DNA of 64,000 nucleotides from assembly GCA_902788785.1 (NCBI GenBank), contig CADALT010000001.1, positions 62,001 to 126,000 on the forward strand, in the 5' to 3' direction. Positions 16,778 to 25,641 of this stretch are shown piece by piece. This stretch comes from an uncultured Ruminococcus sp. Lineage in GTDB: Bacteria; Bacillota; Clostridia; Oscillospirales; Ruminococcaceae. Within the stretch, counting starts at the first letter, position 1, and every line of letters begins with the position of its first letter. The position numbers were made by a program, and so were the translations under genes. Under the pieces are notes generated by a model, which made no database searches, was not told the origin of the DNA, and worked only from the letters and a program-made list of their open reading frames with translations.

Positions 16778-17911
16778 ATGAAAAAGATCACTGTACTGAT
16801 GCTGGTTTTTATGCTGGCTTTTATTATATGTCCCACTGTTTCGGCTGATAGTGCCGAGGACGAGCTGGAAATCATCAAAGGCCGTATAGACAGCCGTCTC
16901 ACCGATGATCTCGACTCGGATACCATAGATGAACTTGATGATATGGGTGTCAAGCCATCTGACTCGACAGCGATAACATCGTTGGATATTCGCTCTGTAT
17001 TTTCAAGACTTTCGGAACGTTTTAAAGCCTCCATACGTGCTCCTGCCGTTATGCTTGGCAGGATACTTGCAGTCTCTCTCATCTACTCGGCAATGCTTCA
17101 GCTTTCATCTGATATGACGGGAACTTCAAAGGTGTTTTCGACCATATGTATCATTTGCGTTATCACCATTATGGCTGATTCAATGTCGTCAAGCTTTACG
17201 GCTTTGCAGGATTCGATATCCTGTATAAATACGTTTATGCTTTCTTACATACCTATATTTACAGCTGTTACAGCGGCAGGCGGCGCACCTGTCACAGCAG
17301 GAGTTTACAGTGCTTCAACGGTTCTTGTCTGTGAGGTAACAGAGTTTATCTCTTCTCAGTTATTGATACCTATGCTGTCTTCTCTCACCGCTATGACGAT
17401 AGTTTCAGCCATCGAACCTAAGTTGAAGATCTCGGGTTTTGCAGAATCTGTACGTAAACTTACTACATGGATGCTCGCATCAACCATGCTGGTCTTTGTG
17501 GGTCTACTTACCGTACAGGGAGTAACAGGCAGTGCTGCGGATAGCTTGACATCACGTACTCTTCGCTTTGCCGCATCAAGTTTCATTCCTGTTATCGGAG
17601 CTTCTGTTTCGGATGCATTTATGGCAGTCAAGGGCGGAATGGGGCTTATACGCTCGGCAGTGGGAGGTTTCGGAATGCTTGCGGTATTCCTTATAGCAGC
17701 AAGACCTTTTATATCTATTTTTTCGATGAAACTGGCACTATGGGCAGGCAGGATAGTCAACGAACTGCTAGGTCTACGTCAGACAGCTGAATTTCTGAAA
17801 AGTATAAATTCCGTACTTTCCATCGCTGTCAGTATCCTAATATCCATATCAGCTGCATTTCTTATAGCAACAGCTGCTGTTTTATCTGTTTCAACTTCAG
17901 GAGGTCAGTGA
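16778..17911 (+). CDS. spoIIIAE: Stage III sporulation protein AE
   Basis: A 377-residue polytopic membrane protein with an N-terminal signal segment (VLMLVFMLAFIICPTVSA), an extracytoplasmic acidic stretch (about 25-80), then at least six hydrophobic helices with the family features AVTAAGGAPVTAGVYS, LTTWMLASTMLVFVG and MGLIRSAVGGFGMLAVF. GAGGT precedes the ATG. The stop overlaps the spoIIIAF start by one base. Confidence 0.95.
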   Translation: MKKITVLMLVFMLAFIICPTVSADSAEDELEIIKGRIDSRLTDDLDSDTIDELDDMGVKPSDSTAITSLDIRSVFSRLSERFKASIRAPAVMLGRILAVSLIYSAMLQLSSDMTGTSKVFSTICIICVITIMADSMSSSFTALQDSISCINTFMLSYIPIFTAVTAAGGAPVTAGVYSASTVLVCEVTEFISSQLLIPMLSSLTAMTIVSAIEPKLKISGFAESVRKLTTWMLASTMLVFVGLLTVQGVTGSAADSLTSRTLRFAASSFIPVIGASVSDAFMAVKGGMGLIRSAVGGFGMLAVFLIAARPFISIFSMKLALWAGRIVNELLGLRQTAEFLKSINSVLSIAVSILISISAAFLIATAAVLSVSTSGGQ

Positions 17912-18438
17912 TGCAAACTGTCAAGCTTTCTATCTTTATAGCTTGTTCTATGGGAATCATCAGCACCATAACAGACCTTATAGCACCTGATGACAGTATG
18001 AAAAAACAGTTCATGTCCATGCTTGGGCTGATATCGCTGCTGGCTGTGCTTTCGCCATGGTTATCTGATGGATTTACTTTATCTCTTGAAACTGATCTTG
18101 ATGAGCAGGATATTTTATTTTACACTGAAAACGCCGAAAATGAACTGGAACAGCTCTATTTAGAATCAGCTGAAAATGAGTATGATGCATATTTGCTTGA
18201 ACTGTTGAATAATAATGATATCAAAGCAGCTTCGGTAGATACGTATATGACATTGAGTGAAAATGATGAAGTTACAGTCGAAAACATAGTTGTAAAGTTA
18301 TATGACTTGTCACAAGAGAACTCAGCCTATTCGTTGATGAACCAACAGCTACCCGAAGCGGACATACAAATAATGGCGGTGGAAGATGAAAGAACAGATC
18401 AAAACATTTCTGGACAGCCTGAAACATCGGCAGGATAA
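17911..18438 (+). CDS. spoIIIAF: Stage III sporulation protein AF
   Basis: A 175-residue protein with two N-terminal transmembrane helices (LSIFIACSMGIISTITDLI and MLGLISLLAVLSPWLSD) and a hydrophilic, acidic C-terminal domain expected in the intermembrane space. The ATG at 17911 is used because AGGAGG lies six bases upstream; the in-frame GTG three bases earlier is less well placed. The C-terminal 53 nt overlap spoIIIAG, an unusually long overlap within this operon. Confidence 0.88.
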   Translation: MQTVKLSIFIACSMGIISTITDLIAPDDSMKKQFMSMLGLISLLAVLSPWLSDGFTLSLETDLDEQDILFYTENAENELEQLYLESAENEYDAYLLELLNNNDIKAASVDTYMTLSENDEVTVENIVVKLYDLSQENSAYSLMNQQLPEADIQIMAVEDERTDQNISGQPETSAG

Positions 18439-18943
18439 AGTCAGGATAGCTGTAATACTCGGTGCGGCAGGTATGCTGATGATACTTTTATCCGAACTAT
18501 TGCCTGACAAGGAAAATAACATTACACCATCATCCGATGAAAGCATTGCTGAAACAGATGAAACGGAATCATTCAGAAAGTCTACCGAAGCCCAGCTAAA
18601 AGAGCTGCTAGAACAAATAGATGGTGTAGGCAACTGTGAGGTCATGCTTACTGTTGAAGGCACAACAGAATATGTCTACGCCGAAAATATAAGCCGTTAT
18701 ACAGATACATCTCCCGACAGACAGAGCGACAAAGCTGATACCGACATCGTGATAGTCGAGCAGAACGGAGACAAGCAGGCACTAATAAAAAAAGTCATCA
18801 GACCACGTATAAGCGGTGTTATGGTCGTGTGTGACGGAGGAGGGGACATAAGCGTAAATGAACGTGTGCTCAGAGCCGTTTCGACCGCCCTGAATATCTC
18901 ATCAGGCAGGGTGTGTGTTGAGAATAAACGAAAAGTCTATTAG
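18386..18943 (+). CDS. spoIIIAG: Stage III sporulation protein AG
   Basis: A 185-residue ring-forming protein of the feeding-tube channel. There is a single N-terminal transmembrane helix (VRIAVILGAAGMLMILLSELL, about residues 20-40), a linker, and a secretin-ring-building domain (GNCEVMLTVEGTTEYVY; PRISGVMVVCDGGGD; VLRAVSTALNISSGRVCVE). The start at 18386 lies inside spoIIIAF with GGTGGA close upstream. Confidence 0.93.
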   Translation: MKEQIKTFLDSLKHRQDKVRIAVILGAAGMLMILLSELLPDKENNITPSSDESIAETDETESFRKSTEAQLKELLEQIDGVGNCEVMLTVEGTTEYVYAENISRYTDTSPDRQSDKADTDIVIVEQNGDKQALIKKVIRPRISGVMVVCDGGGDISVNERVLRAVSTALNISSGRVCVENKRKVY

Positions 18944-18959
18944 AAAAGAGGTACATATC

Positions 18960-19499
18960 ATGAAAAAACCAAGTCTTATCATCGGCAAAAAACAGATAGT
19001 CCTTGCAGGAATGACGCTTATGCTGGGCATTGCGGTGTATGCTAATTATGCAGTTGGCTCGTCGGGCGAGATATCCGCTACCGATAAGATCGAAAAACAC
19101 AGTGCAAACTACGGGGAAGCCGAACTTGTCAACGCCGATAAGGGTTCGGACTATTTTTCACAGGCACGTATCGACCGAATGAACGCCAGAGATGAGGCTA
19201 AAGAGACCCTAAAGACTATCATGGGCGGCGGAGATGCGACCGATGAGGAAAAATCAGTGGCTGCCGAGGAAGCTGCTGCAATGACCGGGCGTATGGAGTC
19301 TGAAAGCAAGATAGAATCGCTTATCAAGGCGGCAGGCTTTACGGACTGCGTTTGCTACCTTGACGGCGATAATGCCAATATAGTCGTAAGATCGGGTCCG
19401 GAGGGTCTGGTAGCGAGTGAAGCTGCTCAGATCAAAGATATACTGCTGGGGGAGGTCAGTGTTCCTGCTGAAAACATAAGGATATTCGATGTAGACTAA
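18960..19499 (+). CDS. spoIIIAH: Stage III sporulation protein AH
   Basis: A 179-residue protein with an N-terminal transmembrane helix (QIVLAGMTLMLGIAVYANY, about residues 12-30) and a YscJ/FliF-like ring domain at the C-terminus (DCVCYLDGDNANIVVRS; VASEAAQIKDILL). It binds SpoIIQ across the engulfed space in characterised species. AAGAGG is about 8 nt before the ATG at 18960; the longer frame from 18915 overlaps spoIIIAG. Last gene of the operon. Confidence 0.93.
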   Translation: MKKPSLIIGKKQIVLAGMTLMLGIAVYANYAVGSSGEISATDKIEKHSANYGEAELVNADKGSDYFSQARIDRMNARDEAKETLKTIMGGGDATDEEKSVAAEEAAAMTGRMESESKIESLIKAAGFTDCVCYLDGDNANIVVRSGPEGLVASEAAQIKDILLGEVSVPAENIRIFDVD

Positions 19500-19537
19500 A
19501 AAAATTGTTAACTTCTCAAAAAATCCTGAAAAACTAC

Positions 19538-19566
19538 TTGTAAGTATTAGAAAAATATGTTATAAT
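19538..19566 (+). promoter_or_regulatory. Promoter of the Gls24-nusB operon
   Basis: -35 TTGTAA (19538-19543), 17-bp spacer, -10 TATAAT (19561-19566). It separates the housekeeping genes downstream from the sporulation operon upstream. Confidence 0.78.
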
Positions 19567-19628
19567 ATTAGCAAGTATACAGAGAACGGGATAATTATGT
19601 CCTGAGGATTTTGACGGGAGGTAATAAT

Positions 19629-19982
19629 ATGTCAGATAATACCAATAAGATCGAAAAAAGTCTTCATATAAATCAGGGAGTGATCGCACAGATCATTACC
19701 AATTCTATCTCGGAGATAGATGGTGTGTTCGGCGTAGCCCCCGTTATGAAAACTCCTCGCCAGATCTGGCTGAGACAGGAGAGCGTGGGTAATATCAGGA
19801 TCGGTCTTGTGGATGATGTGCTTTCTGTATCGATCGGTGTTATACTTGAAAGCGGCACTAAGGCAGTTGCTGCAGCCGAAGAGATACAGGAGAAAGTAAA
19901 AAGTTCCGTCCAGACCATGCTGGGACTTACTGTAGCAAAGGTCAACGTGACTGTGTGCGGAGTTCATTTTAATGAAAATTGA
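19629..19982 (+). CDS. Asp23/Gls24-family protein (YqhY-like)
   Basis: A 117-residue Asp23/Gls24 protein, with the family's NQGVIAQIITNSISEIDGV opening, DVLSVSIGVILESG strand and the C-terminal LTVAKVNVTVCGVHF. In bacilli the same position upstream of nusB is held by YqhY, which has been connected with acetyl-CoA carboxylase control; the acc genes are not adjacent here. The start at 19629 follows GGGAGG; the frame from 19611 runs through that site. Confidence 0.9.
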   Translation: MSDNTNKIEKSLHINQGVIAQIITNSISEIDGVFGVAPVMKTPRQIWLRQESVGNIRIGLVDDVLSVSIGVILESGTKAVAAAEEIQEKVKSSVQTMLGLTVAKVNVTVCGVHFNEN

Positions 19983-19987
19983 CCATA

Positions 19988-20025
19988 GCTGACTGTCAGA
20001 TGTACTGACAGTCGGCTTTATGCTG
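19988..20025 (+). terminator. Hairpin between Gls24 gene and nusB, possible partial terminator
   Basis: A 12-bp stem GCTGACTGTCAG / CTGACAGTCGGC (19988-19999 with 20005-20016, one G-U pair) with a 5-nt loop is followed by TTTATGCTGTTTT. The interrupted T-run suggests partial termination rather than a hard stop. Confidence 0.6.
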
Positions 20026-20056
20026 TTTTGAAATAATAATTGTTAGGAGTGTTTTT

Positions 20057-20470
20057 GTGGCAGCGAGACGTGAGATCAGGCAGGCGGCATTTTTACTGTC
20101 TTTTGAAAAGCTGTTTCTGGATGAAGATCTGGAGAATATATTTGAGAGCGCAGAGGCTCTTGATGAGTTCATACCAATGAACGACGAGGTGAAAGGTCTT
20201 GTGCGCGGGGTGTTCGATAAGCAGGAGGAGCTTGACGGGATAATTGCCAAATATTCCGATAAGCGTGCAGTCAACAGGATACCTAAGGTTGATCTGGCTG
20301 TACTCAGACTTGCGATATACGAGGCTCTGTATGATGAGAAAGTGCCAATGAACGTAGCTATCAGTGAGGCTGTATATCTTACGGAGAAGTATGCCCTTGA
20401 TCCTGATATCTCTTTTGTTAACGGTGTTCTCGGATCATTCTCCAAGGATAACAAGAAGGAAGAAAACTGA
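20057..20470 (+). CDS. nusB: Transcription antitermination factor NusB
   Basis: All-helical RNA-binding protein of the NusB/NusE antitermination complex for rRNA operons. It starts with GTG (RREIRQAAFLLSFEKLFLDE) after TAGGAG and carries the family's RIPKVDLAVLRLAIYEALYD and VPMNVAISEAVYLTEKY motifs. The 137 residues are typical. Its TGA overlaps the ATG of the next gene. Confidence 0.95.
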   Translation: MAARREIRQAAFLLSFEKLFLDEDLENIFESAEALDEFIPMNDEVKGLVRGVFDKQEELDGIIAKYSDKRAVNRIPKVDLAVLRLAIYEALYDEKVPMNVAISEAVYLTEKYALDPDISFVNGVLGSFSKDNKKEEN

Positions 20471-21408
20471 TGGGTGTGTACCTCGGGATAGATACCAGCA
20501 ACTATACGACTTCATGCGCTTTGTATGATACATCCGATGGCAGTATCAGATCCTGCAAACAGCTTTTGCCTGTTAAAGAAGGCGAACGTGGCATCAGGCA
20601 GTCCGATGCTGTGTTCCATCATACAAAACAGCTTCCCGGACTTATGGAAGAATTGTTTTCATCCCCGACAGATATATCTGCCTGTGCTTATTCCTATGCA
20701 CCACGAGAGGTCAAAGGCTCGTATATGCCATGCTTTCTTGTGGGAGAAAATGTTTGCAGGTCGGTGGCATCTGTATATTCAAAGCCTGTATTCCGTACTT
20801 CCCACCAGAAGGGTCATGTGCTGGCTGCATTGTATTCCTGCGGAAAACTAAGCTTTCTTGATAATGACGAACCTTTTCTTGCTTTTCATGTCAGCGGCGG
20901 CACGACGGATATGCTGCTGTGCAGACGTGATGAGGAAAAGGTCGTTTCTTTGAAAGAGATAGGCTCATCGACCGACCTGAAAGCCGGTCAGTGTATCGAC
21001 AGGACAGGTGTACGTATGGGACTTTCTTTTCCCTGCGGACGTGAACTTGAAAAGCTTGCACTGAAAAGCACTCGTGAGTTCAGGATAAGACCATCGATAA
21101 AAGGGCTTGATTGCTCGCTTTCGGGCGTGGAGAACAAATACAGTGCAATGCTCGAAAAAGGCGAGAGCAGGGAAGATACTGCTAAATTCTGCCTTGAATA
21201 TATTTGCGAGACTATCTCGGCTATGACCGCCGCAGGCTTGAAAGAATACGGTGAAATGCCTGTTATCTACGCAGGCGGTGTCATGGCGGACAAGCTTATA
21301 GCTGATAAGCTTAAAACTCGATTTGACGCTTATTTTGCAGCACCAGAGCTATCCTGTGATAATGCTGTAGGCATAGCTGTATACGCTGCAATGAAAGGAA
21401 AAATATAA
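20470..21408 (+). CDS. TsaD/Kae1-like paralogue (ASKHA ATPase fold)
   Basis: A 312-residue protein of the Kae1/TsaD superfamily. It starts YLGIDTSNYTTSCALYD (nucleotide-binding loop 1) and has metal-ligand-like histidines H112 and H116 in SHQKGHVLAA, FHVSGGTTDMLL, IYAGGVMADKL and SCDNAVGIAVYA with the last metal aspartate. True TsaD is longer, near 340 residues, with HxxEGH-type spacing, and inserts in between; this protein has HQKGH. It therefore looks like the clostridial TsaD-like paralogue rather than the t6A enzyme. It sits between nusB and xseA where bacilli carry folD. Its substrate is unknown. Confidence 0.82.
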   Translation: MGVYLGIDTSNYTTSCALYDTSDGSIRSCKQLLPVKEGERGIRQSDAVFHHTKQLPGLMEELFSSPTDISACAYSYAPREVKGSYMPCFLVGENVCRSVASVYSKPVFRTSHQKGHVLAALYSCGKLSFLDNDEPFLAFHVSGGTTDMLLCRRDEEKVVSLKEIGSSTDLKAGQCIDRTGVRMGLSFPCGRELEKLALKSTREFRIRPSIKGLDCSLSGVENKYSAMLEKGESREDTAKFCLEYICETISAMTAAGLKEYGEMPVIYAGGVMADKLIADKLKTRFDAYFAAPELSCDNAVGIAVYAAMKGKI

Positions 21409-22673
21409 TGAATATCATGACAGTCAGTCAGCTTAACAAGCGGCTGGCGGATACCATAGATAAAGAGCTGACCTTCAAAGGTGCAGCTGTTAAAGGTGAA
21501 CTGTCGAACTATAAAGTACACAGTCCTTCGGGTCATGCGTATTTTTCGTTGAAAGACCCGAAGTGTGCGATAAAATGTGTTATGTTCGCAGGCAATCTGA
21601 AAAGGGTAAGATTTACACCCAAAGACGGCATGAGCGTACTCATCACAGGTAACATCAAGGTCTATGAGCGAGACAGCTGCTGTGAGATAGTAGCATCTTC
21701 CATGATGCCTTTGGGGGAAGACGGTGCTGTTTATGCACAGACCGAGGAAATCAAGGAACGGCTTTTGGAGAAAGGCATCTTTGCTGCCGAGCGAAAACGT
21801 CCTATCCCCAAAATGCCCGAAAAGATAGCCGTTGTCACCTCTGATACGGGGGCTGTGCGGCATGATATAATGACCACGGTGGAGCGCAGATTTCCCCTTT
21901 GTTCCATTGAATTTTATGCATCGTCCGTTCAGGGTGATACTGCAGCATCATCGCTTTGCCGTGCTATAGTACTGGCTGACAAGTGCGGTGCCGATACCAT
22001 AATAGTAGCCCGTGGCGGCGGTTCGGCGGAGGATCTTGCGCCTTTCAATACCGAGGAAGTCACCCTTGCAGTGGCAGATTGTCTGACGCCCGTTATCTCG
22101 GCTGTGGGACATGAGGTGGATACAACGCTAACAGACTACGCTGCCGATTTCAGGGCAGCCACTCCCACTGCAGCGGCAGAACTGGCAACTCCTGATATGT
22201 CGGTAATTCTGGCAAAACTGGATGATGAGCGTCTCAGGCTCAAGCGGCTTATGGAAAGAGTAGTTGAACGAAAGCTGACTGCTCTTGAAAGGCTGGATTC
22301 ATCGCTTAAACTTGCCTCACCTGTACACCGACTGGATAATGCGGAACGTTCCATTGAAAACAATGCCGAGAAACTTAAAATGCTAATGGAAAATCGTCTG
22401 AAATTTCTGGAGCTGCGGCTTTATAATACATCAGACAAGCTCCCGGGGCTTATCTCAGACAAGCTTTCCGATAGAGAAAGACAGCTTTCGATGGTTTATA
22501 CACAGCTTAATATGCTCAGTCCGTTCAACGTTCTCGACCGTGGCTATACCCTTGTAATGCGTGAAGGTGCGGCAGTTACATCTGTTGATGAGTTAACTGC
22601 GGATGATAAAGTTACGGTCAGGTTTTCAGACGGAAGTGCTGAGGCTACGATAGTATCAAAAAAGAAATTATAA
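21408..22673 (+). CDS. xseA: Exodeoxyribonuclease VII large subunit
   Basis: Catalytic subunit of ExoVII, which degrades single-stranded DNA from both ends. The N-terminal OB-fold (TVSQLNKRLADTIDKE; GELSNYKVHSPSGHAYFSLK) is followed by the catalytic core with IAVVTSDTGAVRHDI, IIVARGGGSAEDLAPFN and VISAVGHEVDTTLTDYAAD, a long coiled-coil (about residues 255-370) and the C-terminal VLDRGYTLVM. The 421 residues are a normal length. TAATG overlap with the preceding gene. Confidence 0.97.
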   Translation: MNIMTVSQLNKRLADTIDKELTFKGAAVKGELSNYKVHSPSGHAYFSLKDPKCAIKCVMFAGNLKRVRFTPKDGMSVLITGNIKVYERDSCCEIVASSMMPLGEDGAVYAQTEEIKERLLEKGIFAAERKRPIPKMPEKIAVVTSDTGAVRHDIMTTVERRFPLCSIEFYASSVQGDTAASSLCRAIVLADKCGADTIIVARGGGSAEDLAPFNTEEVTLAVADCLTPVISAVGHEVDTTLTDYAADFRAATPTAAAELATPDMSVILAKLDDERLRLKRLMERVVERKLTALERLDSSLKLASPVHRLDNAERSIENNAEKLKMLMENRLKFLELRLYNTSDKLPGLISDKLSDRERQLSMVYTQLNMLSPFNVLDRGYTLVMREGAAVTSVDELTADDKVTVRFSDGSAEATIVSKKKL

Positions 22674-22686
22674 AGGAAAGATCATT

Positions 22687-22881
22687 ATGACTTTTGAAGA
22701 CAGACTTGCAGGTCTTGAAGATATAGTAAAACAGCTTGAAAACGAAAAGCTTCCCTTAGATAAAGCTATGGAGCTATATAAAAAAGGCATCGACCTTACC
22801 TCTGAGTGCCGCAGGGAACTTGAGGAAGCCAAGCTTACAGTCAAAAATATGGACATGAATGGAGAGAGTACAGATGAATGA
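22687..22881 (+). CDS. xseB: Exodeoxyribonuclease VII small subunit
   Basis: A 64-residue helical protein, MTFEDRLAGLEDIVKQLEN followed by PLDKAMELYKKGIDL and a C-terminal helix. It wraps the coiled-coil of XseA in the holoenzyme. It lies 13 nt after xseA with GGAAAG upstream and overlaps ispA by 8 nt. Confidence 0.95.
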   Translation: MTFEDRLAGLEDIVKQLENEKLPLDKAMELYKKGIDLTSECRRELEEAKLTVKNMDMNGESTDE

Positions 22882-23767
22882 CTCAAATAAGCAGCTCATG
22901 GAGCTTTATGTTAAGAAAATTGATGAGCAGCTGTTGAAGTTTACCGAGGAAAAGCCCGAACTTCAGGGTATCGTGCTCGAAGCTATGGAGTATTCGCTGA
23001 CAGCAGGCGGAAAAAGGCTCAGACCCATGCTCATGCTGGAATTCTACAGAATGTGCGGCGGTAAGGAGCTCGATGATATGCTTAAACTTGCTTGCTCCGT
23101 TGAGCTTATCCATACCTATTCACTTATACACGACGACCTGCCGTGTATGGATGATGATGATTTCCGCAGAGGAAAGCCTTCTTGTCATAAAGCATTCAGT
23201 GAGGATATCGCTCTGCTTGCGGGTGATGCGCTGAATACTCTTGCTTTTGAAGTCATTTCCGACTGTGCAGTGGAAGGCACGATACCTCCCGAAAAAGCTG
23301 TCATGCTCATTTCCGTGCTTTCAAAAGCTATAGGAACTTCGGGCATGATAGGCGGTCAGGTCATCGACCTTGAAACTGAGGATAAAGAGATAGATATTGA
23401 TACGCTGAATGTTCTGCAAAGCTATAAAACAGGCGCTCTTATCGAAGCTGCCTGCGTTATGGGCGTTATCCTTGCAGGTAAGATGGAGCTTGTGCCTGCT
23501 GCTGCAGAATATGCACAGGCAATGGGCAGAGCTTTCCAGATAGTTGATGATATACTCGATGTTACAGGTACTTTTGAAGAGCTCGGCAAGCCGATAGGCA
23601 GTGACAGCGAGCAGCATAAGAATACTTATGTATCTTTGCTTGGACTTGAAAGATCAAAACAGATCGCTTCACAGCTTACCGTACAAGCGCTTGCATCGCT
23701 CAAAGCTTTTGATAATAACGATTATATGACCGAACTGACCCGTGATCTTCTTGAAAGACGTTCATGA
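22874..23767 (+). CDS. ispA: Farnesyl/geranyl diphosphate synthase
   Basis: Head-to-tail prenyltransferase building C15 (or C10/C20) diphosphates from IPP and DMAPP. The first aspartate-rich motif is DDLPCMDDDD (87-96) followed by RRGKPSCH, and the second is IVDDILDVTG; KRLRPMLML is also typical. The start at 22874 follows GGAGAG at 7 nt; the frame from 22859 passes through that site. Next to dxs, it forms an isoprenoid pair in the operon. Confidence 0.94.
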   Translation: MNDSNKQLMELYVKKIDEQLLKFTEEKPELQGIVLEAMEYSLTAGGKRLRPMLMLEFYRMCGGKELDDMLKLACSVELIHTYSLIHDDLPCMDDDDFRRGKPSCHKAFSEDIALLAGDALNTLAFEVISDCAVEGTIPPEKAVMLISVLSKAIGTSGMIGGQVIDLETEDKEIDIDTLNVLQSYKTGALIEAACVMGVILAGKMELVPAAAEYAQAMGRAFQIVDDILDVTGTFEELGKPIGSDSEQHKNTYVSLLGLERSKQIASQLTVQALASLKAFDNNDYMTELTRDLLERRS

Positions 23768-23790
23768 TAATGCGAAGGGAGTTTAATTAA

Positions 23791-25641
23791 ATGGCTGATA
23801 AAAAGGCTGATCTCTACAGCATGAAGCTGCCCGAGGATCTCAAAAGCCTTAGTTATGAACAGTGTGACGATCTGTGCCGTCAGATACGTACACTGCTGAT
23901 AAAAACTGTATCGAAAAATGGCGGACATCTTGCCTCAAACCTCGGTACAGTGGAACTTACAGTGGCTCTTCACAGAGTATTCGAGTCACCAAAGGATAAG
24001 ATCGTCTGGGACGTTGGTCATCAGGCTTACACTCATAAGATACTTACAGGCAGAGTTGACCGCTTTCAAACTCTCAGGCAGGAGGGCGGTATCTCGGGCT
24101 TTTGCCGTCCCGATGAATCGGAACATGATGCATTCATCAGCGGACACAGCTCAAATTCAATTTCAGCGGCACTGGGACTTGCATACGGCATGAAACTGCG
24201 TGGTGATGACCACCATGCGATCGCTGTACTGGGTGATGGTGCATTCTCGGGCGGATTGAGTTTTGAGGGTCTTAATAACGCAGGCAAAAGTGAAACAAAT
24301 ACTATCGTTATCTTAAATTACAACGAAATGTCCATCTCACGAAATGTGGGCAGTATGGCGAAGTACCTTTCAAAAATGCGTACCAAGAATTCTTACTTGA
24401 AAACCAAGTCCGCAGTGGAACGTATGCTCGATGTGACACCCGTTGTCGGCAAACCCGTCAAGAAGGTTGTCAGATCCTCAAAAAATGCTTTTAAGAACAT
24501 GGTGCTCCACAGCACGATGTTTGAGGAGCTCGGTTTTGAATACATAGGACCTCTCGACGGTCATAATGTTGAGGAGCTTGAAGAAGGTCTGAAAGCTGCA
24601 AAGGCACTGAACAAGCCTGTATTTGTCCATGTCAATACAGTAAAGGGCAAGGGCTACGGTCCTGCGGAAGCTAATCCCGGGGAGTATCATGGCGTGGGCA
24701 AATTCGAGATTTCCACAGGCAATCCCGATGTTGTAAGCCCCGACAGTTTTTCTTCTGTAATGGGTAAGGAGCTTTGCAGGATGGGCAGAGTGAACAAGCG
24801 TATTTGCGCAGTTACTGCCGCTATGAAGTACGGAACAGGTCTACAGTATTTTGCAAAAGCATTCCCCGAAAGATTTTTCGATGTGGGTATAGCCGAGGAA
24901 CACGCAGTTACTTTCTGCGGAGGTCTGGCATCGGCAGGTATGATACCGGTCTTTGCTGTCTATTCCACATTTTTACAGCGAAGCTATGACCAGTTAATAC
25001 ATGACCTTGCTATCGCAGGGACTCATGCTGTCATCTGTGTTGACCGTGCAGGCATAGTCGGAAGTGACGGCGAGACTCATCAGGGCATATTCGATATGTC
25101 GTTTTTGACAGCGGTGCCCGGCATCGTTATATACTCACCCTCAAATTATGAGGAATTGAAGCTGTGTCTGCATAAGGCGGTAAACGATGTAAAAGGCATC
25201 GCAGTTGTAAGATATCCCCGTGGTCGGGATATGTCCACATATGGCATAGACGGCGTAAGCACTTCTTTTGTTCATGAGAAAAAGGGGAGTCGTGAACTTA
25301 TGGTAACTTATGGCAGGCTTTATGATAATGTTCTGGAAGCAAATGCAATTTTGAAAAAAAATGGCAAAGCTTGCGATACCCTGAAAATTGTAAAGGTATT
25401 TCCCTTGTCGGATAAGATCATAGATATTATCCGTTCGTATGATCGTGTATGCTTCTTTGAGGAAAGCTATAAGGATGGCTCGCTGGGTGAAAAGTATGCT
25501 GCGATATGCGGTAATGTTGAGACCCATAATATCAGCGGATTTGTATCCCACGGCGAACCCGATGCATTACTTGATGAACTTGGTCTGTCCGCCGAAAAGA
25601 TAGCCATGACCATGGCAGGAGAGTCAAGCAATGAGACTTGA
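23791..25641 (+). CDS. dxs: 1-deoxy-D-xylulose-5-phosphate synthase
   Basis: Thiamine-diphosphate enzyme joining pyruvate and glyceraldehyde-3-phosphate. The TPP motif runs from GDGAFSGGLSFEG (GDG at 148-150) to NYNEMSISRN. The transketolase pyrimidine-binding region is visible in FFDVGIAEEHAVTFCGGLA and DRAGIVGSDGETHQG, and a C-terminal transketolase domain follows. Its 616 residues are a normal length. DXP feeds the MEP pathway and also ThiG, so this gene links to the thiamine operon in the same window, and its own cofactor is thiamine diphosphate. Confidence 0.96.
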   Translation: MADKKADLYSMKLPEDLKSLSYEQCDDLCRQIRTLLIKTVSKNGGHLASNLGTVELTVALHRVFESPKDKIVWDVGHQAYTHKILTGRVDRFQTLRQEGGISGFCRPDESEHDAFISGHSSNSISAALGLAYGMKLRGDDHHAIAVLGDGAFSGGLSFEGLNNAGKSETNTIVILNYNEMSISRNVGSMAKYLSKMRTKNSYLKTKSAVERMLDVTPVVGKPVKKVVRSSKNAFKNMVLHSTMFEELGFEYIGPLDGHNVEELEEGLKAAKALNKPVFVHVNTVKGKGYGPAEANPGEYHGVGKFEISTGNPDVVSPDSFSSVMGKELCRMGRVNKRICAVTAAMKYGTGLQYFAKAFPERFFDVGIAEEHAVTFCGGLASAGMIPVFAVYSTFLQRSYDQLIHDLAIAGTHAVICVDRAGIVGSDGETHQGIFDMSFLTAVPGIVIYSPSNYEELKLCLHKAVNDVKGIAVVRYPRGRDMSTYGIDGVSTSFVHEKKGSRELMVTYGRLYDNVLEANAILKKNGKACDTLKIVKVFPLSDKIIDIIRSYDRVCFFEESYKDGSLGEKYAAICGNVETHNISGFVSHGEPDALLDELGLSAEKIAMTMAGESSNET

